Shown here: piece after piece, positions 1 to 7,790 of the stretch
Layout: every line of letters begins with the position of its first letter
Position numbering within the stretch: position 1 is the first letter of the stretch
IMG/VR virus record: IMGVR_UViG_3300034062_003011
Span: 1-57,625 of that record
Strand: one strand, 5' to 3'
DNA length: 57,625 nucleotides
From: a virus
Notes under the pieces: generated by a model
What the model was told of the DNA's origin: nothing
What the model saw: the letters and a program-made list of their open reading frames with translations, nothing else
Databases searched by the model: none
Made by a program: the position numbers and the translations under genes

Positions 1-642
1 ATTAGTTCCATTTAACATCGACTTTAATGTACTATGCTTGTACCCATATACAAAAGATGCTTCTTTGCAAGATTGATAATAAACTCCGTTTTGAAGATTT
101 AAAACAAGTTTAGATAATGATACCCCATTAACATTTTTTAAGCCTTTATTCCAAGCAACCCAACCTTTTTTAGCTTTTGATAATTTTATATTCGCACCTG
201 TTTTTAAGCCTTTATTCCAAGCAACCTTCCCAATATTTTTTAATCTTATTTGCTCTATTAATTCTTTAGAATGAGATTTATTATACATTGGATTACCTTT
301 CCCACTAACTCTTTCGCTATTTTTTTTTCTTGTTTTTTCACTAACAATTATTCCAAGAGTACCATCGCCGCCATCAGTTAAATTGGATAATATCCCATTG
401 CCATTGTCTATTCTTCCATATAATTTAATGAACTCAATCTCTTTTTCACAAGCATTATCCCAACTTAACCCATCCAGCATTATCTCTACTTCTATTTCAG
501 ACTTTGATGCTATTCTAGACCAAACAATATTCCTTCTATCTTTTTTTATTTCATATGCTCTATTGTAATTAGAATCACTCCCAATACCAATATAAAATGG
601 TTCATTTTTATCTAACCTAATATGTCGGTATAAATATGCCAT
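1..642 (-). CDS. GIY-YIG homing endonuclease with NUMOD motifs, cut by the window edge
   Basis: Open for 214 codons on the minus strand from an ATG at 640-642 and runs off position 1 without a stop. The N-terminus (YRHIRLDKNEPFYIGIGSD) is the GIY-YIG variant seen in phage homing enzymes; the middle holds repeated NUMOD3-like Gly-Asn-Pro-Met-Tyr and Ala-Trp-Asn-Lys-Gly-Leu-Lys motifs, and the end has a NUMOD1-like stretch (VLNLQNGVYYQSCKEAS). It would nick or cut a specific site to spread its own gene. The N-terminus is clearly related to the gene at 8439-9170. Its ATG overlaps the stop of the upstream peptidase gene (TAATG), so it is translationally coupled. If the molecule is circular, reading continues for four codons from the window end to a TAG at 57611-57613. 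Confidence 0.8.
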   Translation of the reverse strand, partial: MAYLYRHIRLDKNEPFYIGIGSDSNYNRAYEIKKDRRNIVWSRIASKSEIEVEIMLDGLSWDNACEKEIEFIKLYGRIDNGNGILSNLTDGGDGTLGIIVSEKTRKKNSERVSGKGNPMYNKSHSKELIEQIRLKNIGKVAWNKGLKTGANIKLSKAKKGWVAWNKGLKNVNGVSLSKLVLNLQNGVYYQSCKEASFVYGYKHSTLKSMLNGTN

Positions 643-1106
643 TAATATTTTGAATATGTCATTTTACCATTAACTTTTGTAGCCCTTAAAACTTCTTTTT
701 TAAGATTACTTTCATCGTAACTTACATGAACCCAATCCGGCTCTTGTTCCGTACCACCTTCCCAGATTAATTGCTTGAAATTTAAATTATCTTTAATATA
801 ATCAAACACTTCTTTATTAGTTATGCCATGACTATGCCCTTGTTGGTCTAGGTCAAGCGCACGACCAAAACAATGGTCTGATGTTTTAGATGCCCCCGGC
901 GTACAAGCATTAAGTTCTTTGCTTCTGTATCCCGAACTAATGTGGATAGGACAACGGAAATGATTCCTTACTTTTTCAAATACATTTTCTGCTAACAATT
1001 TAAAGTTAGCTATGTGTTCTTCTGTTGGCATATTTGAAATGCCATGACGCTTTGCAGTTTCGCTACGGATGACTTCTGATAAATCTAAATGTTCTGAAAT
1101 TTTCAT
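642..1106 (-). CDS. M15-family peptidase (endolysin-like)
   Basis: 154 residues, the usual size of the Peptidase_M15_3 family of zinc D-Ala-D-Ala carboxypeptidase/endopeptidases that cut peptidoglycan cross-links. Visible signatures are SSGYRS near residue 57, SDHCFGRALD near residues 76-85 (His and Asp zinc ligands) and DWVHVSYD near residue 127 (third zinc ligand His). There is no signal peptide, so it would need a holin to reach the wall. It is the distal enzyme of a minus-strand lysis cassette whose other members are small membrane proteins. Role as the phage endolysin is inferred from family and context; it is one of two wall-active candidates here, the other being at 56065-56778. Confidence 0.85.
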   Translation of the reverse strand: MKISEHLDLSEVIRSETAKRHGISNMPTEEHIANFKLLAENVFEKVRNHFRCPIHISSGYRSKELNACTPGASKTSDHCFGRALDLDQQGHSHGITNKEVFDYIKDNLNFKQLIWEGGTEQEPDWVHVSYDESNLKKEVLRATKVNGKMTYSKY

Positions 1107-1109
1107 ATA

Positions 1110-1334
1110 TTATGATTTTGGTTCTTCTTTTTTAAATATCTTTTCTGCTGTAGTTAATCCAAGACATCCAAAAGCCAAACTAGCAACCGCATAAACTAAT
1201 GCTTCACTAGGTGCTTTACTTAACTCACTAAATGAATTGTGATACATTGTAATGCATAACGCTACAACGCATAATAAACCACATAAACGCTTCATTGATA
1301 ACCTACCATTATCTTCAGTGAAAAATTGCTTCAT
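1110..1334 (-). CDS. Small holin-like membrane protein
   Basis: 74 residues with two hydrophobic segments, roughly residues 16-32 and 46-62, separated by a short polar loop, and a charged C-terminus (KIFKKEEPKS). This is class II holin topology. It sits 3 bases upstream of the M15 peptidase gene and belongs to the same minus-strand set, so a role in releasing that enzyme is likely. No specific holin family was recognised. A second two-segment protein at 2466-2651 is an alternative holin. Confidence 0.6.
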   Translation of the reverse strand: MKQFFTEDNGRLSMKRLCGLLCVVALCITMYHNSFSELSKAPSEALVYAVASLAFGCLGLTTAEKIFKKEEPKS

Positions 1335-1335
1335 C

Positions 1336-1659
1336 TTAATTAGTTGTATCAGTTTTAGTCTTACCCCAAAAATTCTTTTTCTCTTTAATCAGGATTGTAT
1401 CGTGAATGTAGATTGTATCAACTTTAAATTGACTTATCTCACTCTTTAGTTCACTAATTTCGCTTTTCATTTGAGTAATGGTTGCAACTGCATTTGTAAC
1501 TAATTGTTTTTCCTTTTTAGTTGCCTTTGCAAGAACTGTTGCAGATTTTACATTAGTTGCATCTACTTGCTTCATTAATTCCTCAAACTCAATATCCTTG
1601 TCAATCTTTTGAGCAGATACCCCGCAACCAAATAAGAATAAAATAAATAAATATTTCAT
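1336..1659 (-). CDS. Lipoprotein with coiled coil (outer-membrane spanin candidate)
   Basis: 107 residues. The N-terminus is a short hydrophobic signal ending in a lipobox-like LFGC at about residues 9-12, so the mature protein would begin at a lipid-modified cysteine. A long heptad-patterned segment (about residues 45-78, rich in Lys, Glu, Ser and Ile) predicts a coiled coil, followed by an IYIHDTILIKE segment. It overlaps the upstream gene by one base (TAATG). Its pairing with an N-terminally anchored coiled-coil protein directly upstream resembles an inner/outer spanin pair that would fuse the two membranes at lysis. The spanin role is inferred; no sequence family was recognised. Confidence 0.5.
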   Translation of the reverse strand: MKYLFILFLFGCGVSAQKIDKDIEFEELMKQVDATNVKSATVLAKATKKEKQLVTNAVATITQMKSEISELKSEISQFKVDTIYIHDTILIKEKKNFWGKTKTDTTN

Positions 1660-1925
1660 TAGTTAATTTTTTGAATTTTACCTAATTGCTCCAAAGTAGA
1701 AAGTTTGGTACTTGCTGCTGCTAAACTTGAATCACATTTGCGTAAAGCATTTGTAACCACATCCAGCCTAGTTTCTAGTTTCTCAATCTTTACATCTTGA
1801 TTTTTAGCCTGACCTTGAAAGGTAGAACGCACATCAACATATAAATAGCCAATGGCTACTAAAACCACAAACAAAGTACCCACGACAGGGTTGGATGCAA
1901 ACTCCTTAAATTTAATTGGTATCAT
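1659..1925 (-). CDS. Membrane-anchored coiled-coil protein (inner-membrane spanin candidate)
   Basis: 88 residues. One transmembrane segment at about residues 14-31 is followed by a periplasm-facing charged helix with heptad spacing (about residues 40-80). This topology, a type II anchor plus coiled coil, is that of i-spanins, and the next gene downstream encodes a lipoprotein with its own coiled coil, the expected o-spanin partner. It lies 2 bases after the 183-residue gene upstream. The function is inferred from topology and position only. Confidence 0.5.
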   Translation of the reverse strand: MIPIKFKEFASNPVVGTLFVVLVAIGYLYVDVRSTFQGQAKNQDVKIEKLETRLDVVTNALRKCDSSLAAASTKLSTLEQLGKIQKIN

Positions 1926-1927
1926 AT

Positions 1928-2479
1928 TTAAAATAATTTTTTATATAAGCCTACGCTTATGTGATTGGTTGTATAATTAAATGTATATCCCTCTTTTTGC
2001 TTCTTGTAAATAACCCCTACTCCAACTCCTAACTTCCCATCAAGCCTTGTGTAATCGCCTATTAATCCCAAAAACAATTCATTTTTAGGCTTGTGGTAAA
2101 TGTCGTTCTTTATTGTGATTGTTTTTTGTACAAAATGTCCGCCATAACCTCTGCCTAAAATTTTGTTTTGGCTAATAGTGTCGCTCACATAAACATATTG
2201 TACGGAATCTATTTTTAGCGTATCGTAATACGCATATGTGCGGCTATAATCGGATATAATTTTGATTGTATCGTGAATCTCATCTACTTGGTAGATTGTG
2301 TCTAAAACGACAAAAGGAATGTCTTTCCCTTTCTTATATTTGTATATTGTAGTGTCCTTTATTAAGGTATCTACCCTTGTTATTATGTGGTCGTCTTTTA
2401 TGTAAGTGGAATCACCTACTACAAAAAAAAGTAAAACTAATACTAATAAAAGTATTAAAATGTTTTTAGCTGTTGCCAT
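1928..2479 (-). CDS. Membrane-anchored hypothetical protein of the lysis cassette
   Basis: 183 residues. A strongly hydrophobic segment at residues 6-22 is followed by an extracytoplasmic domain rich in short beta repeats of the DTIYQ/DTIKI/DTLKI kind, and a C-terminal half with alternating hydrophobic residues ending in GLYKKLF, suggesting beta structure or an outer-membrane-type barrel end. Similar proteins (tentatively the DUF6808 group) are common next to lysis genes in Bacteroidetes phages. It overlaps the upstream holin-like gene by 14 bases. Function unknown. Confidence 0.55.
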   Translation of the reverse strand: MATAKNILILLLVLVLLFFVVGDSTYIKDDHIITRVDTLIKDTTIYKYKKGKDIPFVVLDTIYQVDEIHDTIKIISDYSRTYAYYDTLKIDSVQYVYVSDTISQNKILGRGYGGHFVQKTITIKNDIYHKPKNELFLGLIGDYTRLDGKLGVGVGVIYKKQKEGYTFNYTTNHISVGLYKKLF

Positions 2480-2651
2480 CTTTTTTTACATCTTTGGTTT
2501 TCCAATAGTAGTACCTTATTGCAAAAATACCCGAAACAATAGCAACCAATCCAGCAGTTAAGCTTACAAATGGCTGAATGGAACTAATAGTAACGACTGC
2601 CGATAGTATGCTTATAGATGCCGATGTGTCCGCTAAATTATGTTGAGTCAT
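2466..2651 (-). CDS. Small two-segment membrane protein (holin-like)
   Basis: 61 residues with hydrophobic segments at about 10-27 and 30-48, then a basic tail (YYYWKTKDVKKDG). It is the first gene of the minus-strand lysis cassette and has a Bacteroidetes-type promoter directly upstream. Size and topology fit a holin or antiholin. With the 74-residue protein at 1110-1334 the cassette carries two such candidates, one of which may be an antiholin; sequence alone does not say which. Confidence 0.5.
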   Translation of the reverse strand: MTQHNLADTSASISILSAVVTISSIQPFVSLTAGLVAIVSGIFAIRYYYWKTKDVKKDGNS

Positions 2652-2664
2652 GTCAATTTTTTAT

Positions 2665-2697
2665 CAAATATAATTAATATTCAATTATATTTACCAA
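2665..2697 (-). promoter_or_regulatory. Promoter of the lysis cassette
   Basis: On the minus strand TATATTTG (2665-2672) matches the Bacteroidetes -7 consensus TAnnTTTG, and a TTG (2695-2697) lies 22 bases upstream. The start codon of the first lysis gene is 13 bases downstream of the -7 box, so the leader would be very short. Confidence 0.5.
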
Positions 2698-2707
2698 TTT
2701 TCACATT

Positions 2708-3079
2708 TTATTTATATGACTTCTCTTCTACCAATTCAGAGCCGTATTTCATATTAATTTGTTTTTTAATAATAGCTCTCACATCATTTAATTGGTACAC
2801 TTCTCGTGCCAACTCCACAAATCTCTCTCCAAAGTAACTTTTATGCTCGCAATCCCGTAGGTCATCTTCCACCTTCCATAGCTTTTTGTTTATGTCGTAA
2901 AGCTCTTGGGTTAATGGCTCGACTAATGTTTCTGGATACTTTCTTGATAGGGCGGATTTTATTATTTTCCACTCCTTATCTACATTTGCTAACTTTTCGC
3001 TATCATGTATGAATAGCTTTTTGATGGTTAGAATGGTATATTTGTCTACCACTTCCCCTATGCTTACTTCTATTTTCAT
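2708..3079 (-). CDS. DUF6165-like protein
   Basis: 123 residues beginning KIEVSIGEVVDKYTILTIK, which I recognise as the start of the DUF6165 family; the later ELYDINKKLWKVEDDLRDCE segment is also typical. Members are small helical proteins usually encoded beside glycosyltransferases and LPS or capsule genes; no activity is established as far as I know. Here it is divergent from, and 50 bases away from, the fused methyltransferase-glycosyltransferase at 3130, which fits that association. It is mostly charged helix with no membrane segment. Family call moderately sure; function unknown. Confidence 0.55.
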   Translation of the reverse strand: MKIEVSIGEVVDKYTILTIKKLFIHDSEKLANVDKEWKIIKSALSRKYPETLVEPLTQELYDINKKLWKVEDDLRDCEHKSYFGERFVELAREVYQLNDVRAIIKKQINMKYGSELVEEKSYK

Positions 3080-3111
3080 GTAATAAAGATAATTTAATTA
3101 AATTAATTATA

Positions 3112-3119
3112 TAACTTTG
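3112..3119 (+). promoter_or_regulatory. Promoter -7 box for the two-gene glycosylation operon
   Basis: TAACTTTG matches TAnnTTTG. The ATG of the first gene is at 3130, only 10 bases further, so the transcript would be almost leaderless. No clear -33 TTG is present in the AT-only stretch upstream. Confidence 0.45.
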
Positions 3120-3129
3120 CTCAAAAAAT

Positions 3130-4482
3130 ATGCCAACAAGTTATCAATTATACAAAGATTCAATAAAAAATTGGATATTACAGAATGTATCTTTAGATGC
3201 TAAAATATTAGATATTGGTGCAGGATGCGGAACTTATAGTAATTTATTACGAGATTATGGGTATAAAATGGATGCTATAGAAATATGGGAACCATATATA
3301 AAAAAGTATAATCTTAAAGATAAATATGATGTTGTAATGGAAATGGATGTGCTTGATGTATATGCACCTACTCTTCAGAACTATGATATGTGCATACTTG
3401 GAGATATTTTAGAGCATTTAAACATTGAAGATGGTCAAAGATTAATAAAAGATATATCTAAACATTGTAAATATTTTATTGTAGCAATCCCATATCAAAT
3501 GGAACAAGGAGAGCATGAGGGGAATATCTATGAAACCCACTTACAACCTGACCTTTCGCATGAAATAATGGGACAAAGATATCCAGAATTGGAGCTTTTG
3601 TATGGCAATGAGTATTACGGCTATTATATAAACAAAAAACCAAAATATGAAAAAGCTTTTATCCTTTACGCTGATGATTCCTATTTTGACCTTGTGGATG
3701 CTTGTTGTCGTTCTATTAGAAATAGCAATGATATTCCTATATTGGTTTATATGCTTAATTCAGATAAGAAAGTAAGTGTCATGAATACCATTACAATAAG
3801 ATGGGATTGTGATGTAATACATTTAAACAAAAGAAAAGATTTTATTGATAGGGAAGATAAGCAGATATATAAATTACTTATTGAACGCCCCAAAATAATA
3901 CATCATGCACTTGAAAACTATGCTGAATTGGTGGCTTATATAGACACTGATAGTGTAGCTACAAAAAATGTAGATTCAATCTTTGATTATTTTGATGTTG
4001 ATTCTGCCTATCCTTACTTTACAGAAGGGATATATGAATACTTATTGGTTAATGGCAGAGGTGGAGCTGATAGTAGAGATGATTTAAGTGGCACATTGGA
4101 AGCCCCGGCTTGTGAATTATTTGGCATAAATCAGCAGAATCGTGGAATGTATAAACAAACTGGTTATTTTGTAGCGGGACAGAATTGTTTGGATTGGTTG
4201 GCAGAATGGTCATGGATGTGCCAACACCCTTCCATAATGAGGAATAATGGTTGGTACGCCCCATTTAACGAAGAAACAATAGCCAACTGCCTTCTTTGGA
4301 AATACAAGCAATACAAAGGATTACCCTATTGCTACATTAATGGGTTAAGGAAGAATTTAATATTTACAGGATATGATAATTTGATTTCAGATTGGGTAAA
4401 AATACCTGCTACAGAAAGACAATTATTATTCTTTCATGGAGAAAAAAATATTGAAAAAATTAATGAATTTATAAAACTATGA
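3130..4482 (+). CDS. Fused SAM methyltransferase - glycosyltransferase
   Basis: 450 residues in two domains. Residues about 20-165 are a class I SAM-dependent methyltransferase: glycine-rich SAM loop LDIGAGCG at 27-34, acidic residue after strand 2 (DAIEIWE, 48-54) and a GDILEHL motif near 91-97. Residues about 174-450 look like a GT-A glycosyltransferase: a new strand start at KAFILYADDSYFD and an IDTDS motif at 271-275 that would be the metal-binding DxD. A sugar-methylating and sugar-transferring bifunctional enzyme is inferred. It overlaps the next gene by 4 bases (ATGA), forming a plus-strand two-gene unit between minus-strand modules, as expected for an acquired cassette. Confidence 0.75.
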   Translation: MPTSYQLYKDSIKNWILQNVSLDAKILDIGAGCGTYSNLLRDYGYKMDAIEIWEPYIKKYNLKDKYDVVMEMDVLDVYAPTLQNYDMCILGDILEHLNIEDGQRLIKDISKHCKYFIVAIPYQMEQGEHEGNIYETHLQPDLSHEIMGQRYPELELLYGNEYYGYYINKKPKYEKAFILYADDSYFDLVDACCRSIRNSNDIPILVYMLNSDKKVSVMNTITIRWDCDVIHLNKRKDFIDREDKQIYKLLIERPKIIHHALENYAELVAYIDTDSVATKNVDSIFDYFDVDSAYPYFTEGIYEYLLVNGRGGADSRDDLSGTLEAPACELFGINQQNRGMYKQTGYFVAGQNCLDWLAEWSWMCQHPSIMRNNGWYAPFNEETIANCLLWKYKQYKGLPYCYINGLRKNLIFTGYDNLISDWVKIPATERQLLFFHGEKNIEKINEFIKL

Positions 4483-6488
4483 GGATATTATTTTTAGCAC
4501 CACACTTATCAACAGGTGGATGCCCGCAATTTATACTTAAAAGAATCCAAAGTCTTAAAGAATATACTGATAATGAGTATTATGTAGTAGAATATCAATG
4601 TCATAGCTTGGATTTTGTAGTTCAACGCAATGCTATAAAAGAAATAATTGGTAGTAATTTTACTACCCTTTATGAGAATAAAATGGAGCTATTCAAAGTC
4701 ATTGAAGAATGGCAACCCGATATTATCCATATAGATGAACCATCAGAAAGATTGGATAGGGAGATGATTAAAAAGCTTTATAGTTCTGATAGGAAATACA
4801 GAATTGTAGAAACTTGCCATGATATTATATTCAATCCAGATAACGAAAAAATATTTCATCCAGACTTATATTCTTTTTGTACTCCATATCACGAGCAAAC
4901 ATTTGCCAATATGGAATCTAAATTTGTTACAATAGAATATCCAATAGATAAAAAAGAAAGTTTTGCTATAAGGGAAGGCAAGCATGTTCTAAATGTAGGA
5001 CTATGGACTCCGGGCAAGAATCAAGGTGAGGGACTTGAAATTGCTCGTAGATACCCAGATATGACATTCCATTTTGTTGGTAATCAAGCTATGAATTTTG
5101 CTGATTATTGGGTACCGCTTATGAAAGATATTCCTGAAAATGTTAAAATATGGGGAGAAAGAAAAGACATAGATACTTTTATGGAAATGGCTGATATATT
5201 TATGTTCAATAGTACTTGGGAATGTAACCCATTAGTCTTGCGTGAAGCGATTAGTTATGGATTACCTATTATAGCTAGGAATCTACCTCAATATGGCGAT
5301 ATGTTTACCGATTATTTACAGCCAATTGATAGTGATTTATATATCATTAAAGCTAATTACGAAATACCAACGGATAATACCGCCCCAATATTTGCCTTTA
5401 AACACGAAGAAGCTTATAGGAAATTATTACAAATGCCTGCACAAACACAAAAGATATCCATTAACCAACATTTCGTAGATGGTGCTTTTTTGGAAATCAA
5501 GGGGGAGTCGGATAGTGATTTTAAGGTTAAATTTTATGATGAACAAGGTAAATGCCACTACGAAAACACTATTAAATCTAATTCTTGGGTGCGCTTAAAT
5601 AGGCAATATTTTACCAAATGGACTGCAAAGGTTTGGCAAGATGGTCATCTCATCTACAAAAACACCCTAAATTTGGCAAATAAGACCGTTTTTATAGTAT
5701 TGGATAGTAAATCACTAGGAGATTCAATTGCATGGACAGGATACGCCCTAGAATTCCAAAAGAAGCATGATTGTAAAGTTGTTTTATCTACCTATTGGAA
5801 CCATATATTAGATTATCCAGAATTAGAATTGGTGGAGCCGGGGACTACGGTAAATTGCTATGCCCTTTATAGAATAGGATGGAAGTGGGATGAGAATAAA
5901 GAACCTGTGCTATGTAATACCATCCCTTTACAACAAGCAGCTACTAATATATTAGGTTTAGAATTTAAAGAAATTAAGCCTAAACTTAAAAATATATATG
6001 AAATACTTGGCAACAGACCTGCTTATGTTGCTATTGCTACTAATTCAACAATGGAATGTAAATTTTGGACAAGAGAGGGATGGCAAGAAGTAATAAATTA
6101 TATGCATGGATTAGGTTACGATGTATATAATGTTTCAAAAGAAGATAACCCATTTGATAATTGCACCAAAATAACCAATACTGATATTAGAAATACAATG
6201 GATGTAATCGCAGGAGCTAAACTATTTATAGGATTATCTAGTGGTTTGTCTTGGCTAGCCTATGCTTTAAATCAAAAAATAGTTATGATTTCTAACTTTA
6301 CAGAATCAGACCATGAGTTTGAATGTTATAGAATAACCAAACCAGATGTCTGTCATGGATGTTGGAATGACCCAAATATTAAATTAGACCCGCATTGGTT
6401 GTTTTGTCCTAGAAATAAAGACTTTGAATGTCAAAGGACAATACCCGCTAGTATGGTTATAGACGCAATAAAAAAAGCAGGTATTTAA
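4479..6488 (+). CDS. Fused GT-B glycosyltransferase - autotransporter heptosyltransferase-like protein
   Basis: 669 residues. The N-terminal half (about 1-300) is a GT-B enzyme: FLAPHLSTGGCPQF start, GLWTPGKNQ near 165, and FMFNSTWECNPLVLREAISYG near 245, the nucleotide-sugar site of GT4-type enzymes. The C-terminal half (about 400-669) resembles bacterial autotransporter O-heptosyltransferases (Aah/TibC type): VLDSKSLGDSIAW, FIGLSSGLSWLAYAL, and a cysteine cluster at C616, C625, C628, C643 and C651; in TibC four cysteines hold an iron ion. Those enzymes add heptose to serines of repetitive adhesins. A Ser/Thr-repeat acceptor in this phage would be the tail fibre; that link is inference. Confidence 0.75.
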   Translation: MRILFLAPHLSTGGCPQFILKRIQSLKEYTDNEYYVVEYQCHSLDFVVQRNAIKEIIGSNFTTLYENKMELFKVIEEWQPDIIHIDEPSERLDREMIKKLYSSDRKYRIVETCHDIIFNPDNEKIFHPDLYSFCTPYHEQTFANMESKFVTIEYPIDKKESFAIREGKHVLNVGLWTPGKNQGEGLEIARRYPDMTFHFVGNQAMNFADYWVPLMKDIPENVKIWGERKDIDTFMEMADIFMFNSTWECNPLVLREAISYGLPIIARNLPQYGDMFTDYLQPIDSDLYIIKANYEIPTDNTAPIFAFKHEEAYRKLLQMPAQTQKISINQHFVDGAFLEIKGESDSDFKVKFYDEQGKCHYENTIKSNSWVRLNRQYFTKWTAKVWQDGHLIYKNTLNLANKTVFIVLDSKSLGDSIAWTGYALEFQKKHDCKVVLSTYWNHILDYPELELVEPGTTVNCYALYRIGWKWDENKEPVLCNTIPLQQAATNILGLEFKEIKPKLKNIYEILGNRPAYVAIATNSTMECKFWTREGWQEVINYMHGLGYDVYNVSKEDNPFDNCTKITNTDIRNTMDVIAGAKLFIGLSSGLSWLAYALNQKIVMISNFTESDHEFECYRITKPDVCHGCWNDPNIKLDPHWLFCPRNKDFECQRTIPASMVIDAIKKAGI

Positions 6489-6503
6489 GCCTGCTTGTTT
6501 TTA
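6475..6503 (+). terminator. Rho-independent terminator after the plus-strand glycosylation operon
   Basis: Stem AAGCAGG (6475-6481) pairs with CCTGCTT (6490-6496), followed by GTTTTTAT. The 5' arm lies inside the last codons of the fused heptosyltransferase-like gene. It separates this operon from the convergent minus-strand gene ending at 6524. Confidence 0.75.
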
Positions 6504-6523
6504 TCTTTTGGGGGAAAAATTGC

Positions 6524-6865
6524 CTATTTGTCAAATTCGTTATGTATTTCAATAATCGTCTTTGATACCACCCCCCATTTCATCTCTTTGAATAACTCTT
6601 TTAGTTTAGTATAGTCAGCATCTTCTAGTTCCAATGTGGCTTTTCTTTCTAACAAGGAGTCATCAAATTTACCCTCTTCTATTTCAAATGTAGACTTATA
6701 CTTATCCACCTCGTTTAATAAACGAAGTCTTTTAGTCATTTCATCTACATTAAATCCTCCTTGAGTTGGATTGTTAATAGCTGATTTTAATAAATCATAA
6801 GTGGTTAAAAAAGTGTCCCTTCCGCTAATGTTTTCTTTAGCTACTTTTAATTCAATTGATTTCAT
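6524..6865 (-). CDS. Hypothetical protein, 113 residues
   Basis: Soluble, charged, mostly helical protein with no recognised motif; the segment GGFNVDEMTKRLRLLNEVDKY in the middle and MKWGVVSKTIIEIHNEF at the end look like helices of a small phage accessory or assembly protein. It has its own strong promoter (TTG-N19-TAATTTTG) and terminates convergently with the glycosylation operon, so it is expressed separately from the tail genes upstream. Function not known. Confidence 0.55.
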   Translation of the reverse strand: MKSIELKVAKENISGRDTFLTTYDLLKSAINNPTQGGFNVDEMTKRLRLLNEVDKYKSTFEIEEGKFDDSLLERKATLELEDADYTKLKELFKEMKWGVVSKTIIEIHNEFDK

Positions 6866-6881
6866 AATTTATAATTTTTAA

Positions 6882-6911
6882 CAAAATTAGATTAATTAAA
6901 TTAATTAACAA
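6882..6911 (-). promoter_or_regulatory. Bacteroidetes-type promoter
   Basis: Minus strand TTG (6909-6911), 19-base spacer, TAATTTTG (6882-6889): a full match to the Bacteroidetes consensus, placed 16 bases before the ATG of the 113-residue gene. Confidence 0.65.
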
Positions 6912-6913
6912 AA

Positions 6914-7276
6914 TTATATTGTAGGAGCTTCAGTGGTCGTAGTGGGAGCTTCAGTGGTAGTGGTGGTTTCTACAGGAGCTTCCGTTGTGGTGGTAGTAGT
7001 GGTGGGAGGTACATAATCGCCTGTAATGGTCAAATTAAGCACTTCTGGTGATGCTGCCCAAAGCCACGCATACTCATCGTCATTACCCCAACCTGCATAA
7101 GCTTCGCCACTCATGGTTAAATTACCTTGTGCTACGGCAGCTAAATTGCTGTCTAATAACGAATAATAAAATGATGCAGAAGAGCCTAATACGCCCCCAA
7201 TTACATACAAGTTAAAAACTGTTGCCGTCACTGATTGTCCATTTATCCAACTTTGGATAGGTGAAATTGTTTTCAT
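6914..7276 (-). CDS. Virion protein with Thr-rich mucin-like tail
   Basis: 120 residues. Residues 1 to about 88 form a compact beta-rich domain with several Trp and Tyr (WINGQSV, AWLWAASPEVLNLTI). Residues about 89-120 are a low-complexity tail of threonine runs separated by EAP (TTTTEAP repeats). The gene lies with tail genes on the minus strand, so a small structural or decoration protein is likely. The tail would be extended and is a textbook-looking acceptor for O-glycans, which matters because of the many glycosyltransferases here; modification is inferred, not shown. Confidence 0.55.
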   Translation of the reverse strand: MKTISPIQSWINGQSVTATVFNLYVIGGVLGSSASFYYSLLDSNLAAVAQGNLTMSGEAYAGWGNDDEYAWLWAASPEVLNLTITGDYVPPTTTTTTTEAPVETTTTTEAPTTTTEAPTI

Positions 7277-7291
7277 TTTTTTTTATTTTTA

Positions 7292-7299
7292 CAAATATA
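7292..7299 (-). promoter_or_regulatory. Promoter -7 box
   Basis: Minus strand TATATTTG, 15 bases before the ATG of the Thr-rich protein gene. No well-spaced TTG is visible, so this is weaker than the promoter at 6882-6911. Confidence 0.4.
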
Positions 7300-7307
7300 T
7301 TAATTTT

Positions 7308-7790
7308 TTAACAAGAAACAGGTGTTGTGTTTATTGTTGATGATGTTGTATCTACTCTTGCTCTGCTATATACTGAAGGTACGTTTGTATCTGATTGAAT
7401 TTTTATATGTGGACCTGTATATGCAGTAAAATCATATATGGTTGTTAAATAAAGGTCTGCATATATAACAGCACCAAATGTCGGAGTACTTGCTATTAGA
7501 TATGCAGTACATGCCGTACTTAATGCACAAGCACCCCCCGATACTGCCGCCCCATCGCAAGATATATCAAATGGTTGCCCTGCTGAAGAAACCAAATTAC
7601 TTTTAACGGGTAGCCTACTTGATGAGCCTCCTATGGCATTTATATATACGTGATATTCTGCTTCAGCTACGGTAACCATTTCGCTGCTTGATGTAATAGC
7701 ATTTTTTAAACCAAAAAAACTATTAGTAACAGCATTTTGTAATGTAGTAAAGCTAAAGCATTGATTTCCATCTACATCTGTCCAATTCAT
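7308..7790 (-). CDS. Hypothetical structural protein
   Basis: 160 residues starting WTDVDGNQCFSFTTLQNAV, rich in Ser, Thr and small residues, with a central cysteine group (SCDGAAV, ACALSTACTAY). The composition matches virion surface proteins and its gene lies between tail-fibre-associated genes. It overlaps the upstream glycosyltransferase by 4 bases (ATGA), so the two are translated together. No family recognised; the Ser/Thr content makes it another possible glycosylation substrate. Confidence 0.5.
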   Translation of the reverse strand: MNWTDVDGNQCFSFTTLQNAVTNSFFGLKNAITSSSEMVTVAEAEYHVYINAIGGSSSRLPVKSNLVSSAGQPFDISCDGAAVSGGACALSTACTAYLIASTPTFGAVIYADLYLTTIYDFTAYTGPHIKIQSDTNVPSVYSRARVDTTSSTINTTPVSC

